Source: a virus
Length of the DNA stretch: 36,502 bases
IMG/VR virus record: IMGVR_UViG_3300042400_001174
Span: 1 to 36,502 of that record
Direction: 5' to 3' (one strand)
Made by a program: the position numbers and the translations under genes. Under the pieces are notes generated by a model, which had not been told where the DNA came from, ran no database searches, and saw nothing but the letters and a program-made list of their open reading frames with translations. Positions 13,200 through 19,535 of this stretch are shown here, piece after piece (the stretch's first letter is position 1; every line of letters starts with the position of its first letter).

Positions 13200-14098
13200 A
13201 CGCCGTCGCCATCACCGACGTGCTCGACAAAGGGGGCGCCCAGTTTCGCCGGGCCCTGCCCGAGCACATCCCCGTGGAGCGGTTCAAGCGGGTGGCGCAG
13301 ACCGCCATCCTGAACTCGCCGATCTTGATGCGGGCCGACCCGCGCGCGCTGCTGACGGAGCTGGTCAAGGCGGCGCAGGATGGCCTGCTGCCCGATGGTC
13401 GCGAGGCCGCCATCGTGCCGACCGCAGGCGGCGTCAGCTACCGGCCCATGGTGGCCGGCATCCTGAAGAAGGCGCGCAACAGCGGCGAGATCGCCGGCAT
13501 CTCGTGCGAGGTTGCCTACAAGGGCGAAAAGTTCAGCGTGGTGTTGGGCGACGAGCCCAAGATCACACACGAGCGCGACCTCGAGGCTGCCGACGACGCG
13601 CCCTGGGTAGCGGTCTACGCCGTGGCCACGTTGAAGTCTGGCGAGAAGGTCCGCGCCGTGATGACGCGCGCGCAGGTGTTCCGCATCCGTGACCGCAGCG
13701 ATGCCTACCGGGCCTGGAAGGCGGGCAAGATCAAGTCCACGCCTTGGGACACTGACCCGGAAGAGATGGCCAAGAAAACCGTGATCAAGCGGCTGGCGAA
13801 GTTGTTGCCCTCGAGCACCGACAAGGATGAGGCCTTGCGCCGCACGATCGAGCGCGAGGATGACGAGCACACGATCGACGCCTCGGTCGAGCCCGAGGTG
13901 GCGGTCCAGCCGCCGACCGATCGCATGGCCGCGCTCGAGGCCGCGGTGGTGGCCGAGGATGGCTGGCCGCCGGATGATGGCTGGCCGGGTCCGGATGTGC
14001 CGGCCGCGCCGGCCGCGCCGGTGCCGCAGAACGTGAGCCAGAAGGAATTGGCGGCGCTGGCGCAGGACCCGGCGTCGGTGAGGGGGCCCGGCCGATGA
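13196..14098 (+). CDS. RecT-family single-strand annealing protein
   Basis: A 300-residue RecT/Redbeta-type protein that would coat the 3' tails made by the nuclease and anneal them to homologous strands. The family core is visible at about 15-200: LPEHIPVERFKRVAQTAI, LLTELVKAAQDGLLPDGREA, VSYRPMVAGILKKARNSGEI, and near 190 EEMAKKTVIKRLAKLLPSST. The remaining ~90 residues are acidic and Pro/Ala-rich with a short repeat (EDGWPP/DDGWPG), a tail often used to bind SSB-like partners. It is coupled by ATGA to the YqaJ gene. No alteration of the core is apparent. Confidence 0.9.
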   Translation: MNAVAITDVLDKGGAQFRRALPEHIPVERFKRVAQTAILNSPILMRADPRALLTELVKAAQDGLLPDGREAAIVPTAGGVSYRPMVAGILKKARNSGEIAGISCEVAYKGEKFSVVLGDEPKITHERDLEAADDAPWVAVYAVATLKSGEKVRAVMTRAQVFRIRDRSDAYRAWKAGKIKSTPWDTDPEEMAKKTVIKRLAKLLPSSTDKDEALRRTIEREDDEHTIDASVEPEVAVQPPTDRMAALEAAVVAEDGWPPDDGWPGPDVPAAPAAPVPQNVSQKELAALAQDPASVRGPGR

Positions 14099-14391
14099 GC
14101 GCGCGCAGAATGGTGGCGCGGGCGCTTGATGACCCCACGCTGACAATGTCGTGTTACGCAACGCGGGAGGATTTGCGCATGGCCCGCGCCGACGCCGCCC
14201 TGGTCGGGATTCACGCCGCCGGCTACCGCATCGTGCCAGAAGTGGCGACTGAAGCGATGGCTAAAGCCGCCGCTGATCTGGGCCTCGTTGTTTCATACGG
14301 AGACCGCGTCGAAACCCAATACGTTACCGAAATCGACGCGCAAGACATTTGGGCCGCCATGCTCGCCGCCGCGCCGAAGGTGCTGGCATGA
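14095..14391 (+). CDS. Hypothetical protein, 98 aa, paired with its downstream paralogue-like gene
   Basis: The protein starts MSARRMVARALDDPTLTMSC and has a helix-strand layout ending in DAQDIWAAMLAAAPKVLA. About 40 bases around its start (GGCCCGGCCG then ATGAGCGCGCG, then GGTGGCGCGGGCG) recur at the start of the gene at 14424, so both seem to use a duplicated translation start and N-terminal helix. Such 'MSAREVVARA' small proteins are common in alphaproteobacterial phages. Function unknown. Confidence 0.6.
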   Translation: MSARRMVARALDDPTLTMSCYATREDLRMARADAALVGIHAAGYRIVPEVATEAMAKAAADLGLVVSYGDRVETQYVTEIDAQDIWAAMLAAAPKVLA

Positions 14392-14423
14392 CTGGCCGGA
14401 GCAATCGAAGGGAGGCCCGGCCG

Positions 14424-14663
14424 ATGAGCGCGCGCGAGGTGGTGGCGCGGGCGATGGTCGATTTGCAGGGGTGGCGATGGGAACGCGTTGACCAAGCGCG
14501 ATGGCTGGAACACGCCGACGCCGCCCGCGTCGCGATGCGAGAGCATCTGGCGCAGGTGGTGCCGGCGGAAAACGCAACAGGCGACTATTCGCACACGGTG
14601 GCAGTGAAAGGCGGCTGGAACGCGTGCCGCAGTGAAATGCTGAAGGCGCTGGGCGATGAGTGA
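14424..14663 (+). CDS. Hypothetical protein, 79 aa
   Basis: I choose ATG 14424 because its upstream sequence (GGAGGCCCGGCCG) and first codons copy those of the gene at 14095; an in-frame ATG at 14388, in an ATGA overlap, would add 12 residues (MTGRSNRREARP). The product begins MSAREVVARAMVDLQGWRWE and includes EHADAARVAMREHLAQVV and a C-terminal WNACRSEMLKALGDE. It is Trp-rich and helical, with no known family. The next gene overlaps by eight bases (ATGAGTGA). Confidence 0.6.
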   Translation: MSAREVVARAMVDLQGWRWERVDQARWLEHADAARVAMREHLAQVVPAENATGDYSHTVAVKGGWNACRSEMLKALGDE

Positions 14664-14829
14664 CGCCCCGCCGTCCGCGCTGCTGACCAAGGAAGCCAAC
14701 GCTCTGGCCGATCTTGCCACGCTGGGCCAGCCGCTGCCCGCCGGCAAGGTCGCCACGCTGGCCCGCCGCCTGCGCGACATCGCGAAAGACGTGGATGCAA
14801 CCGAAAAGATGAAGGTGGCCAATGAGTGA
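14656..14829 (+). CDS. Small helical protein, 57 aa
   Basis: Starts at ATG 14656 in an ATGAGTGA overlap and ends in an identical overlap. The product MSDAPPSALLTKEANALADL, then a Pro/Gly turn, then LARRLRDIAKDVDATEKMK is a simple two-helix hairpin. It is too short for most gene callers but shows high third-position GC and coupled junctions on both sides. Function unknown. Confidence 0.6.
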   Translation: MSDAPPSALLTKEANALADLATLGQPLPAGKVATLARRLRDIAKDVDATEKMKVANE

Positions 14830-15022
14830 CGCAGTGACCGAGGCGGTGCGCCGCATGGTGGCGTCCGCCACACGCGAAGCCGCAACGATGCAGGGCGAGG
14901 CGCGCTGGACCATGCTGCGGTTGCTGGCTGAAATTCACCTGCGCGCAGCTGCGGAAATCACAGTACTGGCCGACGCTTGCCAGCCGCCGCCATGCTCGCC
15001 GCCGCGCCATCGGCGAAACTGA
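14822..15022 (+). CDS. Small helical protein, 66 aa
   Basis: Begins MSDAVTEAVRRMVASATREA after an ATGAGTGA overlap and continues with a helix (WTMLRLLAEIHLRAAAEITV), ending in a Cys/Pro tail (CQPPPCSPPRH). It shares the MSDA start and overlap with the gene before it, so the two may be an old tandem pair that has diverged. It ends in TGATG with the next gene. Function unknown. Confidence 0.6.
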   Translation: MSDAVTEAVRRMVASATREAATMQGEARWTMLRLLAEIHLRAAAEITVLADACQPPPCSPPRHRRN

Positions 15023-15306
15023 TGCCTGACCCCCTGACCCCCGAGGACGTGGCCGCCCGCTACCGCGAATGCTGGCCACCCCACCCTGACCGCGACGGTT
15101 GGTATTGGCTACAACACGGCTACGGCAACTGGCGCGTGGCTCGCTGGCACAAAGCAGGCGCATGGACATTTGACGGCGAGCGGGAGTTCTGGCGGCCAGC
15201 AGCTTTAGCTCGCGTCAATCCCTGGACAGTTTGGGCGGAGGTGCCGGAACCATCCACCCTGCCGGGCTACTTTTGGCTGGGCGCAGAGGCCGGCAGCGAT
15301 GCCTGA
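15022..15306 (+). CDS. Trp-rich hypothetical protein, 94 aa
   Basis: The product contains nine or ten Trp residues in strand-like surroundings (DGWYWLQHGYGNWRVARWHK; AWTFDGEREFWRPAALARV; WTVWAEVPEP), suggesting a small all-beta domain. Proteins of this look are common near the ends of phage early operons and are uncharacterised. TGATG at 15022 couples it to the previous gene, and the next gene overlaps its last eight bases. Confidence 0.65.
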   Translation: MPDPLTPEDVAARYRECWPPHPDRDGWYWLQHGYGNWRVARWHKAGAWTFDGEREFWRPAALARVNPWTVWAEVPEPSTLPGYFWLGAEAGSDA

Positions 15307-15778
15307 GCTTCCCGCTTGGCTCACGCTGGCCGAAGTGGCGGCGGCCATGGCCATCAGCACGCGCACGCTCCGCCGGCTGCTGCCCAGCCTGGCCGAGTTG
15401 CGCCCGCACAAGATCGGCCGTTCCCTGCGGTTCACGCCGGCCGACCTGGCCCGGCAAATGGAGGCGCTGCGATGTCACTCTCCCTCCGCCGCCGGGGCCG
15501 CATCTGGTATGCCGCCGGCGTCATCCGCTGGGGCCGACAGAAGGTCACGGTCCCGGAGTTCAGCACGGGATGCGTTTCTCGCCGAGACGCGGAAGATGCG
15601 GCTCGCGCAGAAGAACACCGCATCGTCGGCGAATTGCGCGAAGGGCCGGAAGCCGCGGCCCGCCGCGCCCCCATCCTCGAAGCCCTCGCCGGCTACCGCG
15701 ACCGGCCGGAAGGCCACGCTGCGGGTGATCTCTGGCGGATCGAGCAGCTCGGCGAGTTCATCGGCGACCGCGCCATAG
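15299..15778 (+). CDS. Excisionase-like HTH protein with a run-on C-terminus over the integrase gene
   Basis: Residues 1-58 form a compact winged-HTH/AlpA-like protein (WLTLAEVAAAMAISTRTLRR, then IGRSLRFTPADLARQMEAL), a normal phage excisionase or directionality factor placed just before the integrase. Codon 59 (15473-15475) reads TGT where TGA would give the genome's standard ATGA junction with the integrase ATG at 15472. As a result the frame continues about 100 more residues out of frame within the integrase gene, giving a Ser/Ala/Pro/Arg-rich tail with no motif. The codon pattern there belongs to the integrase, so the tail is probably a recent stop-loss. Confidence 0.7.
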   Translation: MPELPAWLTLAEVAAAMAISTRTLRRLLPSLAELRPHKIGRSLRFTPADLARQMEALRCHSPSAAGAASGMPPASSAGADRRSRSRSSARDAFLAETRKMRLAQKNTASSANCAKGRKPRPAAPPSSKPSPATATGRKATLRVISGGSSSSASSSATAP

Positions 15779-16512
15779 GCGAAGCCGCCTCGGCCTGGGA
15801 AGCGTTCTGCCGGATGCGCTGCGCCGGCCTGGCTCCCGCCACCACCGACCGCTTCCGCGTCACGCTGCGGGCCGCGCTGAACCGCTTCTGCGACGCGCGC
15901 GGCATCCGCACCCCCAAGATCGCGCCGCTGGTCTACACGAACGAGATACAGCGCCACCTGACCAGGGCCGAGGAACGCCGCCTGTTGCGCTCCTACAGCC
16001 GCCCCGCGCGTGACGTGGCGCGGTTCCTGTGCTCGACCGGGTGCCGCACCCAGGAGGCGCTGCGGCTGACCTGGCGGCACGTGGACCTTGCCGGCGGCGG
16101 GCAGGTGCACTTCCCCATGGCGCAGACCAAGACGCGCAAGGGCCGGTCCGTGCCGTTGACGGCGGCCATGAAGGTGATGCTGGGGCGCATCCGGCGGGTT
16201 CGGTTCGGAGCGGCCCTGCCGGCGCCCGACGCGCACGTGTTCTTCAGCGCGCGGCGCGCGCCCTACCGCGACACGCGGGGCGAGGGTGGCAACCCGCTGG
16301 CGAAGGCGCACGCCACGGCCTGCCGGCGGGCCGGGATCGAGGCATTCCGGCTGCACGACTGGCGGCACCACGCGGCCAGCTGGGCGGTGATGAACGGCAT
16401 GAGCGTGCCAACCCTGATGCAGCTGTTCGGGTGGCAAAGCCCGCGGATGGTGCAGCGCTATGTGGCCCTGAGCGCGGCGCACGTGGCGGCGGAACGGAGG
16501 CGGGTGGGATGA
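15472..16512 (+). CDS. int: Tyrosine-recombinase integrase
   Basis: A 346-residue site-specific recombinase. Catalytic residues can be followed in order: R192 in STGCRTQEALRL, a Lys of TKTRKGRSVPLT (219-230), the HDWR box (H295, R298), W321 in FGWQSPRMVQRY and the nucleophile Y330. Residues 1-60 fit an arm-type DNA-binding part and 80-160 a core-binding helical domain. ATG 15472 is fixed by its position at the end of the HTH gene. It lies about 125 bases from a tRNA-like attP, the usual arrangement. It should integrate the circle into the matching tRNA gene and, with the HTH protein, excise it. Confidence 0.92.
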   Translation: MSLSLRRRGRIWYAAGVIRWGRQKVTVPEFSTGCVSRRDAEDAARAEEHRIVGELREGPEAAARRAPILEALAGYRDRPEGHAAGDLWRIEQLGEFIGDRAIGEAASAWEAFCRMRCAGLAPATTDRFRVTLRAALNRFCDARGIRTPKIAPLVYTNEIQRHLTRAEERRLLRSYSRPARDVARFLCSTGCRTQEALRLTWRHVDLAGGGQVHFPMAQTKTRKGRSVPLTAAMKVMLGRIRRVRFGAALPAPDAHVFFSARRAPYRDTRGEGGNPLAKAHATACRRAGIEAFRLHDWRHHAASWAVMNGMSVPTLMQLFGWQSPRMVQRYVALSAAHVAAERRRVG

Positions 16513-16730
16513 CTGCCGGTCATTTGCCGGGTGTTGCTGTCACGTTCTGGCCCGGAATGGCACGATCCGTTCCCGGCGGCGGTGCCTGGGCAATGCCACT
16601 AGGCGTTATAACCCGTTGGAAAGATTGGGGCTGGATGGTGGGCGCGACAGGGATTGAACCTGTGACCCCTACCGTGTCAAGGCGGGGCGCCTTCGGCCGG
16701 AAAGCAAGGAGGGGCCTGGGAAATGAATGA
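16509..16730 (+). CDS. Doubtful 73-aa frame reading through attP
   Basis: Opens in an ATGA overlap with the integrase stop and ends in an eight-base overlap with a 17-codon frame. The middle (MVGATGIEPVTPTVSR) is simply the antisense translation of the tRNA-like att core, a phrase widely seen as an artefact in gene predictions next to tRNA attachment sites. The junctions argue for translation, the content against a function. Treat as unproven. Confidence 0.25.
   Translation: MTAGHLPGVAVTFWPGMARSVPGGGAWAMPLGVITRWKDWGWMVGATGIEPVTPTVSRRGAFGRKARRGLGNE
16636..16682 (-). other. attP: attP core: 3' half of a tRNA-Val(GAC)-like gene
   Basis: On the minus strand this reads as a precise tRNA 3' half: anticodon loop TTGACAC (16680-16674), stem GGTAG, a five-base variable loop, T-arm ACAGG-TTCAATC-CCTGT, acceptor strand CGCGCCC, discriminator A and CCA (to 16636). 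The loop carries GAC, a valine anticodon. Similarity to a tRNA stops after two bases of the 5' anticodon stem, so it is not a working tRNA gene. Next to the integrase this is the expected attP, able to restore the host tRNA after integration. The host gene is inferred. Confidence 0.85.
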
Positions 16731-16776
16731 TGCGCCGGAAGTCATTGCCGCTCGAATGCCGGTAAAAGGCGCGTGA
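16723..16776 (+). CDS. 17-codon leader-like peptide frame
   Basis: AAGGAGG (16706-16712) sits ten bases before ATG 16723, which opens MNDAPEVIAARMPVKGA and stops in a GTGA overlap with the membrane protein that follows. It may serve only to carry ribosomes to the GTG start. Third positions are not clearly coding-like. Low certainty. Confidence 0.3.
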   Translation: MNDAPEVIAARMPVKGA

Positions 16777-16943
16777 TCCTCTGGTTCCTGACCACCTCCG
16801 CCGTGATCCTGGCCGCCTATTGGGCCGGGACGTGGCGGCGCTGGGCCGCCGGGGCGGTGCTTACCGCCGCCGGCATCATCGGCGTGTTGGTGCGAGCGCG
16901 GAGGCCACCTGCGGCACGATCTTCTCGGCGCTTCGGCCGATGA
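16773..16943 (+). CDS. Small two-helix membrane protein, 56 aa, convergent with the holin gene
   Basis: GTG 16773 overlaps the leader stop as GTGA. The product has two hydrophobic segments, ILWFLTTSAVILAAYWAG (2-19) and WAAGAVLTAAGIIGVLVRA (24-42), joined by a Trp/Arg turn (TWRR), then a very basic tail (RRPPAARSSRRFGR). Third positions are almost all G or C until the frame meets the opposing holin gene, supporting real coding. It could be a holin-like, antiholin or exclusion protein; its 3' end overlaps the holin 3' end by 68 bases. Not recognised by family. Confidence 0.5.
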   Translation: MILWFLTTSAVILAAYWAGTWRRWAAGAVLTAAGIIGVLVRARRPPAARSSRRFGR

Positions 16944-17274
16944 CGTAGCCGCCGATGCCAAGCTCGACGATGGACCACAACTTGAGCACCTCGCCCTCGC
17001 TCAGCCCCGGCGCGCTGTAGCCCAACCACCGCGCCACGATCAGGCACCCGAAAGTGAGCATCAGGATCGGCCGCCAGGAGGCGGTCAGCCAGTGCTCGCT
17101 CTCGGCCTCGGCCTTCACGATGCTGGCCGCGGCGTGCTCGAGCTCGGCGCTGCGACGCAGCATCTCCATTTGCAGTTCCATCTGCGCCTTCGCCGCCTGC
17201 TCGGGGTCGGGGAAGATGCGCTTCAGCGCGTCACCCAGGATCGGGAACAGCGCGGGCAGCAGGGTGGCGATCAT
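16876..17274 (-). CDS. Holin, gene-transfer-agent 3TM type
   Basis: A 132-residue protein whose last two-thirds match the 'holin of 3TMs for gene-transfer release' pattern: SEHWLTASWRPILMLTFGCL then IVARWLGYSAPGLSEGEVLK and LWSIVELGIGGYVIGRSAEK. The N-terminal helix (LLPALFPILGDALKRIFPD) and a charged linker come first. Such proteins open the inner membrane to let a peptidoglycan enzyme through at lysis. AAGGAA lies eight bases before ATG 17274. The gene before it, which should encode that enzyme, is truncated. Confidence 0.85.
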   Translation of the reverse strand: MIATLLPALFPILGDALKRIFPDPEQAAKAQMELQMEMLRRSAELEHAAASIVKAEAESEHWLTASWRPILMLTFGCLIVARWLGYSAPGLSEGEVLKLWSIVELGIGGYVIGRSAEKIVPQVASALAPTRR

Positions 17275-17438
17275 GGCGGGTATTCCTTCCAGCGCAGTTC
17301 CTTCTGGCGGGCCATCGTCCGCACGCCCTCGGAGACCGAGAACGGCACGGTCTCGCGGGCGCGTTCAACCACGCGCACCAGGTCGGGGTGCACGCCCTTC
17401 AGCCGCTCCCGGTCGCGTGGGGTCATGGCGCCGGTCAT
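17271..17438 (-). pseudogene. Truncated M15-type endolysin peptidase, catalytic part missing
   Basis: The 55-residue product begins MTGAMTPRDRERLKGVHPDL, then VRVVERARETVPFSVSEGVR and TMARQKEL, which is the N-terminal end of phage D-Ala-D-Ala carboxypeptidase/L-Ala-D-Glu endopeptidase-type endolysins. In complete proteins a loop with the zinc-binding Ser-x-His...Asp and a later His follows; here the frame ends after RWKEYPP and runs straight into the holin ribosome site and start (ATGA at 17271). No remnant of the catalytic half was noticed in the following sequence. It is therefore a remnant, a regulator derived from one, or the trace of a deletion. Confidence 0.65.
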
Positions 17439-17650
17439 TTCAGTGCGGCCTGGGCCAAGGCGGCCAAGATCGGCGCCACCTCCACCTTCAGCAGCGTGGC
17501 GGTGGTCAGCATGCCGCCGATCAGCACATACAGCATGTTCTCGATGCGCTTCAGGCGCCGGTCCACGCGGTCGTATCGCTGGGCGCATAGGTCCGCGTGC
17601 ACGGCTAGGTCGGTCTTCTCGGCCGGGATCATCGCGTTGTCGTTGCTCAT
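17435..17650 (-). CDS. Small lysis-cassette membrane protein, XhlA-like, 71 aa
   Basis: An N-terminal soluble part (MSNDNAMIPAEKTDLAVHAD), a charged helix CAQRYDRVDRRLKRIENM and one membrane helix (LYVLIGGMLTTATLLKVEV), then an Ala/Leu tail. This coiled-coil followed by a single membrane helix is the plan of XhlA-type hemolysin/holin accessory proteins. ATGA overlaps join it to the genes on both sides in the lysis cassette. It may assist the holin; the family link is by plan only. Confidence 0.6.
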   Translation of the reverse strand: MSNDNAMIPAEKTDLAVHADLCAQRYDRVDRRLKRIENMLYVLIGGMLTTATLLKVEVAPILAALAQAALK

Positions 17651-18003
17651 GGCGCAAGCACCTGGTCGGGGTTGATGCCGGCAAGCGTCAGCAGCGCGCG
17701 GGCCTGCGGGTCATCCGCATAGATGCCTTCGCGCAAAGTCAGCAGCAGCGCGGCCGCGTCGGGCGCTACCTGCAACGCGGCCAGCAGCGGGGTGAGGCCG
17801 CCCAGGACAATCACCCTGGTCAGCACCACGGCCAGCGGCACCAGCGCGGGCGGCGGCGGCGGCTCCACCCAGGCGCTGCCGTTCCATGTGGCGCGCGCAT
17901 CCTGCGGCGGCGCCGGCACCTCGATGGCCTCGCCGGGTGGCAGCGCACCAATGAACACGCCTAGATAGGCGCCGGCGGGGCTGCGGTAGTAGCGCGCGGT
18001 CAT
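17647..18003 (-). CDS. Tail-fibre-associated hypothetical protein, 118 aa
   Basis: The first 50 residues (TARYYRSPAGAYLGVFIGAL, then PPGEAIEVPAPPQDARATWN and GSAWVEPPPPP) are a short beta domain plus proline linker repeatedly seen in small proteins encoded directly after tail fibres. The second half is hydrophobic helix (LVPLAVVLTRVIVLGGLTPL) and a leucine-rich helical end. ATG 18003 overlaps the fibre stop as ATGA. It may be a fibre cap, chaperone or membrane-active part of lysis; I cannot tell which. Confidence 0.6.
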   Translation of the reverse strand: MTARYYRSPAGAYLGVFIGALPPGEAIEVPAPPQDARATWNGSAWVEPPPPPALVPLAVVLTRVIVLGGLTPLLAALQVAPDAAALLLTLREGIYADDPQARALLTLAGINPDQVLAP

Positions 18004-19532
18004 GCGAACACGTCCAGATTGATGCGGGCCAGCGCGGGGTTGACGCTGTCCACGCCTCCAGTCCCGCCGCTTGTGGCTACGTAGAGCGCAGCAAGTGGAC
18101 ACTTCCAAAAAACTTCCGTGGTGGTTTTGCGCACACCGGTGGTTGTGTTGCCCAATGAGTCCAAGCCCCCCACGCCTGACGCTATTTCATAAATGTGACC
18201 CACCGAGAAACCGGTGTGCGCCGTGTCAATAATGATTGACGGCACAACCAGTTTCGGCACCACACCGAAATTGTGTGCAAACGTGACCGTGCCGCCGAGT
18301 GAAAACGCGACGTAGCCGCTTGACGCGAGGCGCGTGAAAGGCAGCGAAGCCGCTTCACGCAGCAACGTAGTAACCCACCCGATGCCGTCGCATTCGATCA
18401 TCGCGACGGCGCCAGGCCGCAACGTCAGGGTTGCCACGCCGTCGATCGTCTCGGCGCCGTCTGGGTCCACGGTTATGATCCCCGTGCCGCCGTTGCGCAC
18501 CCGCACGGTGAAGCCGTCGCCGAGCGTGGCGGCGGCGGTGAGCGCCAGCACCCAGGTGCCGGTGGCGCGGATGAGCCGGCCGTTGTCGGCGGCCACCACG
18601 GTGTAGCCGCTGGCCTGCGCCAGGCTCGGCGCCCGGCGGCGCGCGGCCTTCAGCGGCGTCATGAACCGCGCGTCATCGGTGCCGGTGTTGGCCTCGGCCT
18701 GCGTTGCGATCTCGGCGATGCCGGCGGCGCTTTCGGTTGCCGCGTTCGCCACCGCCAGCAAATTGGCCAGTCGGAAGGCGGTGCCGTCGTGCCGGATCAT
18801 CAGCAGCGCGCCCGAGGGCATGTCGCCGGCGCTCAGCGCCGAGCCATCGGGGCGCAGGATCGACTGCGCGGCCAGGCCCGAAACCGCAATCGTGGCGGCG
18901 CCGGTGTTGGCGGCGGCGCCGTTCAGGAACTCCAGCGCCAGGCCGGCGGCATAGGCGCCCACGGCGGGGCTGGGCGTCAGCGTGCGCGCGTTGGCGGTGC
19001 CGCCCGCGGTGCCGCCCCACTGCGCGTAGGAAGTCACCACGCCGCCGGTGATGGTCAGCAGCGCCGGTTCGCCGGAAGAACCGAAGCCCAGCACCTTGCC
19101 GGCGCGCATGAGGGCGGAAAGCAGCTCGGGGCTTACCGCACCATCGGTGCGCGGGAAGCGCAGCGCGCGGCCCAGTATCTCATCCTGCTCCTGCACCACG
19201 GCCATCTGCCGGTCGAGCCGCTGCTCCAGCGCCTTGGCGGGCAGGCCGCCATCGGGCGTCAGGATCAGCGGCTGCGTGCGCAGCGTGTTGCGCCGGATGG
19301 TCCAGACCACGCCGGTGGCGGGCGCCGCGGTGGCGGTGACGGTGCCGGTGGAGCCGTTGCCGCCGGCCACGGTGTAGTGTGTGCCCAGCGCGCGCACCGT
19401 CTCCACGCCCAGCGCACTGCGTTCGATCACCTCGATCTCGCCGGGTCCGAAGAATTGGAACGGCACCGCGAAGGCGGTGGTGGTGCCGTCGCCGGCATAG
19501 TCGACACGGGTGGCGGTGGTGCTGATGGTCAT
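18000..19532 (-). CDS. Tail fibre protein
   Basis: A 510-residue fibre. Its N-terminus has the common podovirus attachment domain: DYAGDGTTTAFAVPFQFFGP, the ETVRALGTHYTVAGG strand pair, and the coiled helix ALEQRLDRQMAVVQEQDEIL (about 103-122). A Gly/Ala/Thr-rich shaft with repeat-like strands follows, with TPLKAARRRAPSLAQASGYT near 300 leading into a beta shaft. The last ~110 residues (from about SSGYVAFSLGGTVTFAHNFG) are encoded by markedly AT-richer DNA, suggesting the receptor-binding tip was acquired separately. No chaperone cleavage site is evident. Confidence 0.85.
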   Translation of the reverse strand: MTISTTATRVDYAGDGTTTAFAVPFQFFGPGEIEVIERSALGVETVRALGTHYTVAGGNGSTGTVTATAAPATGVVWTIRRNTLRTQPLILTPDGGLPAKALEQRLDRQMAVVQEQDEILGRALRFPRTDGAVSPELLSALMRAGKVLGFGSSGEPALLTITGGVVTSYAQWGGTAGGTANARTLTPSPAVGAYAAGLALEFLNGAAANTGAATIAVSGLAAQSILRPDGSALSAGDMPSGALLMIRHDGTAFRLANLLAVANAATESAAGIAEIATQAEANTGTDDARFMTPLKAARRRAPSLAQASGYTVVAADNGRLIRATGTWVLALTAAATLGDGFTVRVRNGGTGIITVDPDGAETIDGVATLTLRPGAVAMIECDGIGWVTTLLREAASLPFTRLASSGYVAFSLGGTVTFAHNFGVVPKLVVPSIIIDTAHTGFSVGHIYEIASGVGGLDSLGNTTTGVRKTTTEVFWKCPLAALYVATSGGTGGVDSVNPALARINLDVFA

Positions 19533-19535
19533 GGC

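Noticed and set aside
16636-16682. A functional tRNA gene
   Set aside because: Only the 3' half is present; the D-arm, 5' acceptor strand and most of the 5' anticodon stem are missing, so this is an attachment site.
17271-17684. Longer 137-residue reading of the truncated peptidase
   Set aside because: The extra N-terminus is an out-of-frame shadow of the 71-aa membrane protein gene; the real frame starts at 17438.
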